A stretch of 64,000 nucleotides of DNA from Bagarius yarrelli (taxonomy: Eukaryota > Chordata > Actinopteri > Siluriformes > Sisoridae). The notes beneath the pieces are model-generated. The model was given only the letters and a program-made list of their open reading frames with translations. It ran no database searches and was not told the origin of the DNA. The DNA lies in assembly GCA_005784505.1 (NCBI GenBank), contig VCAZ01000096.1, positions 1,187,959 to 1,251,958 of the forward strand, given 5' to 3'. Below, one piece after another: positions 59,501-64,000 of this stretch. The position numbers were made by a program, and so were the translations under genes. The stretch's first letter is position 1; every line of letters starts with the position of its first letter.

Positions 59501-62500
59501 GTTTATAAGTGTTCTGACAGGAAAGAAGCAGAGTCACAGCTAAGGGTAACAGGGAGTGTGTAAGAGTCATGCGGCAAGCTCTTAATGATATCAAATTAGC
59601 AATTATTTGTATTTGCAACAGTTGCGTCTACTTACAAGCTCCTCCTAACAACATAAACGCACAAGAAAAGTGCAGCCCAAGCAAAATACATATCGTGCAA
59701 ATGCAGAGAAGATAAGCGAAATAAGAAAGTGCGGTAGATGGAAAGGCAGATTGTGGAAGCGCAAATTTGATTTGGAAAAATATATCGGACAGTGTGGAAT
59801 TTTTACCTAAAAACATTCAGTCTGATCGCCTCTGCTGGATTTGGGTCTGTCTTGAAACGATGGACAGACTGATAGACAGACACACAGACAGACAGACTTC
59901 TGGACTTGTGTCTGGGCGTTTGGCTAAGCTGCACTCAACATGTTTACCTGTCTGTGTGTCTGTCTGGGTTTGTGTGTGTGTGTGTGTGTGTGTAAGAGAG
60001 GACATGTGCAGCTATCTACATGTGTCTGCTTGAACCTGAACAAAAATACAGTACTGTGCAAACATTGTTAAAGGTATTGGACTGCTTATCACTAGATGTG
60101 GGTTTGATTCCAACACCACCTAGTTGCCACTGTTGGGCCCCTGAACAAGGCCGTTTACACTTAACTACTCAGTTGGCTAGAAAGGGAATATGAGTCGCTC
60201 CGCAGAAGGGCGTCTGCCAAATGACAGAAATGTGAATGTGAAGATGCTTTCCGGAATTGATATATTTTTGTCGTTTGGCAGCAGTGATGTGCAGTCAGGG
60301 CCAGCAAGGTTTTCTCTGCTGGTCTAAACTATATCAGAAGCACTAAACTACATTTACAACCTAAATTCTAATATTTGTTCCATGGAATTATATTAATTTA
60401 TTCCCAGCAGTCTTTTCTTTTCATTTCTTATTGTTTCTTTTGGCTGCACTGGGCCTTCAGAATCAGTAGTGCTGCTCGTGTAACCCAAACTTTATCAGTA
60501 GTGTCAGATTACTAATCGCTTAAAGACTGAATCTCCAGCGCCAGCTAGCTGGCCCACAGTGACCTCAGCATTTTTCCGCCCTCTGATTTGTTGATCAGAG
60601 TAAAACTGTTACAGCTAAGTTCATTTAGCGAAACACGTTTGTACAGGTATTCAAATTTTTTACGCCCACAATGGCTGAGGAGAAGAAATCGACTTGGACC
60701 TAGACGTACTTAAAAATCTGTTTACATGGCGGACTTTAGACATCGTAAGGAGAGGTTGGCTAACCCCAAAGATAACTAGTTCTTCTCAATCCAGGAAAGA
60801 GTTTCTTCACCACTTCCAGATCAGTGTAGAAGAACGGTAACGCTGGCTTACAGCTTTTAAATGTATTATATATTTCATCTCTATCTTTAATGTTTTTGTC
60901 ATGTTATTAGATAAATATTAATTCTGAACCGCTCCAGATGACGTACATATTGTAGAGTTTTCTTAATGGGGTTTCTTGCTTTAATAAAAATGTTTTTTAT
61001 CCTCAATACATGAAATGTCTCTCTCTCTGTAATGCCACGCCGTGTTATATTACGTTTTTGTATAGTATTGATTGTTTCTATAATTGCGACATGATCGTGG
61101 TGTACTAAGAGGTTTATCAGTCGGGTAGGTCCTTACTGAAGGCCCGGGTAACACATGCATCGTCTGCCACTGTTTTACTTAATGGTAATAAGTCTTTAAA
61201 ACTAAAAAAAGATTTTAAAATAAATCTTGTACAATGTTGTGCAGAGCTTTTAGGTAACCTACTAGCACGTGGTTCCAGTTTTCTGGAGCAGTTTTTATTG
61301 TTTTTGGGGTATTTGCACCGCACTGTATGACTTTGATTGTCAGTGGTGTGATTGTCAGTGATGAACTGTTACTCGTCAATGATTGTCTACAGTCTTCTGT
61401 CTAAACACTGACATTCTGATGTGGTGATGTGCCAAAAAAAACTGTTTTCCTACATTAATGTATTTACCTCTCTGAAAACTAACTGCCATGAACTCTATAC
61501 ATATAATAATGTAGTTTGTCCTAAACTTACAGGTGTGGGTATATATATATATATATATGTATATCCATATATGTGGCTCATCCTGTCTGTCTGTCTGTCT
61601 GTGTGTCTGTGCATGTGTTACTCACGGCAAGGGAGGTGCGCTAGAAAAAGGGGATGTCCAACCAGCCCCCTGGTAACTATAGAAGGGGGGCAGGGCCCCA
61701 CGCTGGGACCCCCTGGGCGTCTGTCTACGTGCCTGATGGGAAGTGAAGGGGTCCTCACTCTCGCTGTCTGAGTCGTCATAGTCCTCGGAGTCTCTGCGCC
61801 ATGAGTTGGTGAAATAAAGGAGTCACAGTACACAAAGACAGCATGCAACATAATGAGTCTTAGCATGCTGAAAAACAATGACTGTCTAAACTAGTGATTC
61901 TCAACAGTGGCGGCAGCGCCCCCCAGTGGGCGTCAGGAGACGTTTGAAATCTGGTGGTGCCTAGGGAGACATTTAAAGGCTAATGGTGGGCGCTAAAGAA
62001 ACAGGTGTGTTGAGCGAATCTATGTGGAAGTCTGCCAGGTTTCCCCCAAAAATATATAATACAGTTTAATAAAAAATGTCACTACTAAAACATGCACTAT
62101 CTTTAGTCTGGCTTTATTCCTTTTATCTTTATTACCAGGTTTTTGTTCAATATTTTATGCTAATCTGCGACTAAATTTGTTAATTTATTTGTTCTTAAAG
62201 AATATTTTTTTTTCTTTTTAATTCATATACTGCAATAACTGTCACGCATCAATCTGGTGTGCACGGGGTGTAGGATGGGCCGTGGGGGGGTCAGTAGGGA
62301 GGTATTAATGTGACTCAGTTCAAAATAGGTTGAGAATCACTGGTTTAAACATTTGTACACGTAGCGATATCACAAACTACACCTCTGATATTTCTCTTAT
62401 AAAATACACAGAAGTTTATTTATAAAAAAAAAAAAAAAAAAAGCTCATTCATGATCTTCATGTGTCATATAATCCTAGCACTAATTTAACACACACTACA

Positions 62501-63988
62501 CAATGAAAAGCATTGGTTTTCATGTATACAATTATTTATATACTCACTGGCCACTTTAATGGGAACGCCCTACTTACACTTCGAAGGGGGGCATTAGCTT
62601 TGCTCCAACAGCCTTATGTTAGCATTATTGCATCACATAATTGCTGCAGATTTGTCAACCGCACATACTATTACTCTCTACCATTACCAGATCCCAGAAG
62701 GTCTGCAACTGAATTCTGATCTGGTACCTTGGATCGATAGATCCGTGCTGCTGAACCAGATTCATCAGAGCAATATTTTCCAATCTTCAGTGACAGTTTT
62801 GTCCATCCTGTTGTTTGAAGTAAACATTAACGGAGGCTAATTTATATGCATTGCACTGCTGCCACATGATTTATATGCATTGCACTTCTACCAAATGATT
62901 GGCTGATTGAATAAACGCATGTTTCTATTATAATGGCTTGTGAGTGTTTTTTAATACAATGGGGTTTTCTAATATACTGATGTTTTATTATTTTTTTCAT
63001 GTTTAACGTTCTACACCTCATAAATCTTGATTTTCAACCACAGGGTAACACACCTGGTGATGGATTTTATAGTGATCAAATGATGGTTTTAAGCACCAGT
63101 TGTAGACGTTACTGAGAATAGTTTAATATGTTTTCAAAACTTTACACTATGATCAACAGGATCACTAAATTAAATCGCAAATCTTTGAGAAAAATGTAAT
63201 ATAATCTCTTTCCCAGAATGTATATATACATAATTTGTATTAGAAATTTTATATATACACAGTAAACACATTAGGCAAAAGTATTTGGACCCCCTGATCA
63301 TCACAGCCATATGTGTATTTTAAACCTTCCTGCTCCAGATTAAATCTCACTCTTAATCCTGTATAAGGAAGATTCACATTCTTAATTCATATCAGCAGTA
63401 ATGGTTCAGATTACCTGGAAAAGCTCCTCCAAGCTCCAGGAAGGGAGCAGAGGATGGCAGTTAATGCCAAAGCAGAGAGGAATGAGTACAGTGAAAGATA
63501 GAGCAATCCCTCCATCCCATCATAGCACAGGCCTTTCAGAGAATCAATGTAATCCTAAAAACACCAAAATAGATAAAATGCACGTCTTTCCTCTAAAACA
63601 CATATTATATGTCAAAGTAGTCTGCTTTTGCCGAAGGCAAGTTGCTATGGTTACCTTGTTCAGGCTTCGGCAGTTAAGCAGCGCCACCAGCTGGTGGAAA
63701 TTTCCCTCGGTGGAGTTGAGCATCTGCTGCACCTCCTTCAACGGCTTCTACGAGGAGAAAAGAAGTACGTGGTAACAGACAGCGGCCATTTTCCTCACAC
63801 ACTCTAATACATTATTTCATACAAGGTTTCTGATTTCAGGTTTCGAGACAGCGATTTTAGAGATGCATCGATTTAAGAGGCGGGTGTTTACTTACGTCTG
63901 CTTTGGGGAAGCGTGGGAGAGCATCTCTCTCTAAACTAAAGAGGTGGGAGTGAATGTTAGACAGAGCTCTCTGGGACTGGGTCAGCAG
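56518..63988 (-). CDS. ttyh1: Tweety homolog (TTYH1-like), C-terminal six exons, partial
   Basis: Coding exons in gene order: 63988-63896, 63747-63655, 63554-63415, 61793-61626, 59292-59214 and 56601-56518 (93, 93, 140, 168, 79 and 84 nt). Phases fit throughout and give 218 residues. The first two end FPKAD and carry KPLKEVQQMLNSTEGN and LLNCRSLNK, the conserved extracellular Cys region of tweety proteins. The third encodes DYIDSLKGLCYDGMEG then a membrane helix (LLYLSLYSFLSALALTAILCSL). The tail is acidic (DSEDYDDSDSESEDPF), then ARRQTPRGS, GYESLPLSDRQSPPPS-YSPSM, ending RNLYLR. The N-terminal half lies beyond the right edge. Known family: TTYH1-3 are membrane proteins described as volume-regulated or Ca-linked anion channels, with lipid-transfer roles also proposed. 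Synteny favours ttyh1; the tail resembles TTYH2/3. Confidence 0.85.
57154..58190 (+). mobile_element. Tc1/mariner element with decayed transposase, in the last ttyh1 intron
   Basis: A 1037-bp element between TA duplications (57152-57153 and 58191-58192). Both termini read, inward, C(A/C)(C/T)TGCCCGTCC followed by eight As and GTCAC. It lies in the intron between 59214 and 56601. Confidence 0.8.
57368..58051 (+). pseudogene. Tc1/mariner transposase, broken
   Basis: The N-terminal part, from about 57375, encodes a helix-turn-helix-like RIAESTKIGLRTVQRIIKNW followed by KDSEEP. The frame breaks near 57510. The C-terminal part (57848-58051) keeps LQDDNARFH and WLPQSPDLKTIENLWD, which hold the last catalytic Asp and Glu of the DDE triad at about the DD34E spacing. 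The middle is deleted or shifted, so no active enzyme is encoded here. Confidence 0.75.
59366..59383. repeat. (CA)n tract in the ttyh1 intron
   Basis: Short CA run about 75 bases upstream (in gene direction) of the 59292 exon. It gives rise to the VCVCV runs in overlapping open frames. Confidence 0.7.
60060..60240 (+). repeat. SINE copy in a ttyh1 intron
   Basis: Contains TTAAAGGTATTGGACTGC, a B-box-like GGGTTTGATTCCAACACC, GGGCCCCTGAACAAGG and the 3' domain GGGCGTCTGCCAAATGACAG. It lies in the intron between the exons at 59214-59292 and 56518-56601 or its upstream neighbour; by position it is upstream (in gene direction) of 59292. Confidence 0.55.
61892..62342. mobile_element. hAT-type MITE in a ttyh1 intron
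   Basis: A 451-bp element with termini TAGTGATTCTCAAC and, inverted, GTTGAGAATCACTG. It is flanked by 8-bp direct repeats GTCTAAAC (61884-61891) and GTTTAAAC (62343-62350) that match at 7 of 8 positions. CAGTGATTCTCAAC-type ends with an 8-bp duplication are diagnostic of hAT elements. It has no open frame of note and lies about 100 bp from the acidic-tail exon. Confidence 0.75.
62540..62950. mobile_element. Nonautonomous Tc1-like fragment with TGGCCACTTTAAT end
   Basis: Left end TACTCACTGGCCACTTTAATGG; right end ATTATAATGGCTTGTGAGTG, a decayed inverted match. ATGATTGGCTGATTGAATAA near the right end is typical of the common fish element with these ends. The plus-strand frames at 62513-62840 are by-products. 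Confidence 0.5.
63270..63390 (+). mobile_element. MITE end fragment in a ttyh1 intron
   Basis: Contains GGCAAAAGTATTTGGACC, CCTGATCATCACAGCCATAT and CCTTCCTGCTCCAGATT, the start of the same MITE family as at 28979. The rest is missing. It ends about 25 bases from the ttyh1 membrane-helix exon. Confidence 0.5.
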
Positions 63989-64000
63989 CTACAGCCGGTT

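Overview
The window is vertebrate nuclear DNA and almost certainly comes from a teleost. It contains spliced genes with GT/AG introns, AT-rich intergenic DNA, long dinucleotide tracts, Tc1/mariner and hAT elements, and tRNA-derived SINEs. The repeat families look like those of ostariophysan fishes, perhaps a catfish; that narrower call is inference. No prokaryotic, viral or CRISPR feature is visible.

Layout from left to right. (1) 2.2-7.5 kb, minus strand: the first two coding exons of a PAR-bZIP clock-output transcription factor (dbp-like). Its bZIP exons lie beyond the left edge, and its promoter at 7.4 kb holds two perfect CACGTG E-boxes and a CRE. (2) 10.6-17.3 kb, minus: a two-coding-exon C2H2 zinc-finger gene of 1477 codons with 12 fingers and long Ser/Gln/His/Pro-rich tracts. 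(3) 21.4-26.1 kb, minus: shisa7, five coding exons, 691 aa. (4) 26.1-42.0 kb: a 16-kb intergenic interval with only repeats and a possible upstream promoter or 5'UTR at 32.8-33.6 kb. (5) 42.0-46.1 kb, minus: ube2s, four coding exons, 228 aa, with catalytic Cys95. (6) 48.2-51.2 kb, plus: josd2, four coding exons, 184 aa, divergent from ube2s across a 2.2-kb gap containing NF-Y boxes and a large AT-rich inverted repeat. (7) 56.5-64.0 kb, minus: the last six coding exons of a tweety-family channel-like gene (ttyh1 by synteny), truncated at the right edge.

From memory, human DBP, JOSD2, UBE2S, SHISA7 and TTYH1 all lie on 19q13.3-q13.4, so the window looks like a compacted piece of that conserved block. 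The genes do not form one pathway. Functionally they are a circadian transcription factor, a zinc-finger regulator, a synaptic receptor auxiliary protein, a ubiquitin E2, a Josephin deubiquitinase and a tweety membrane protein. Exon boundaries were read by hand and checked for GT/AG signals and phase continuity; every coding junction given inside the window is in frame. UTRs, transcription starts and poly(A) sites are tentative.
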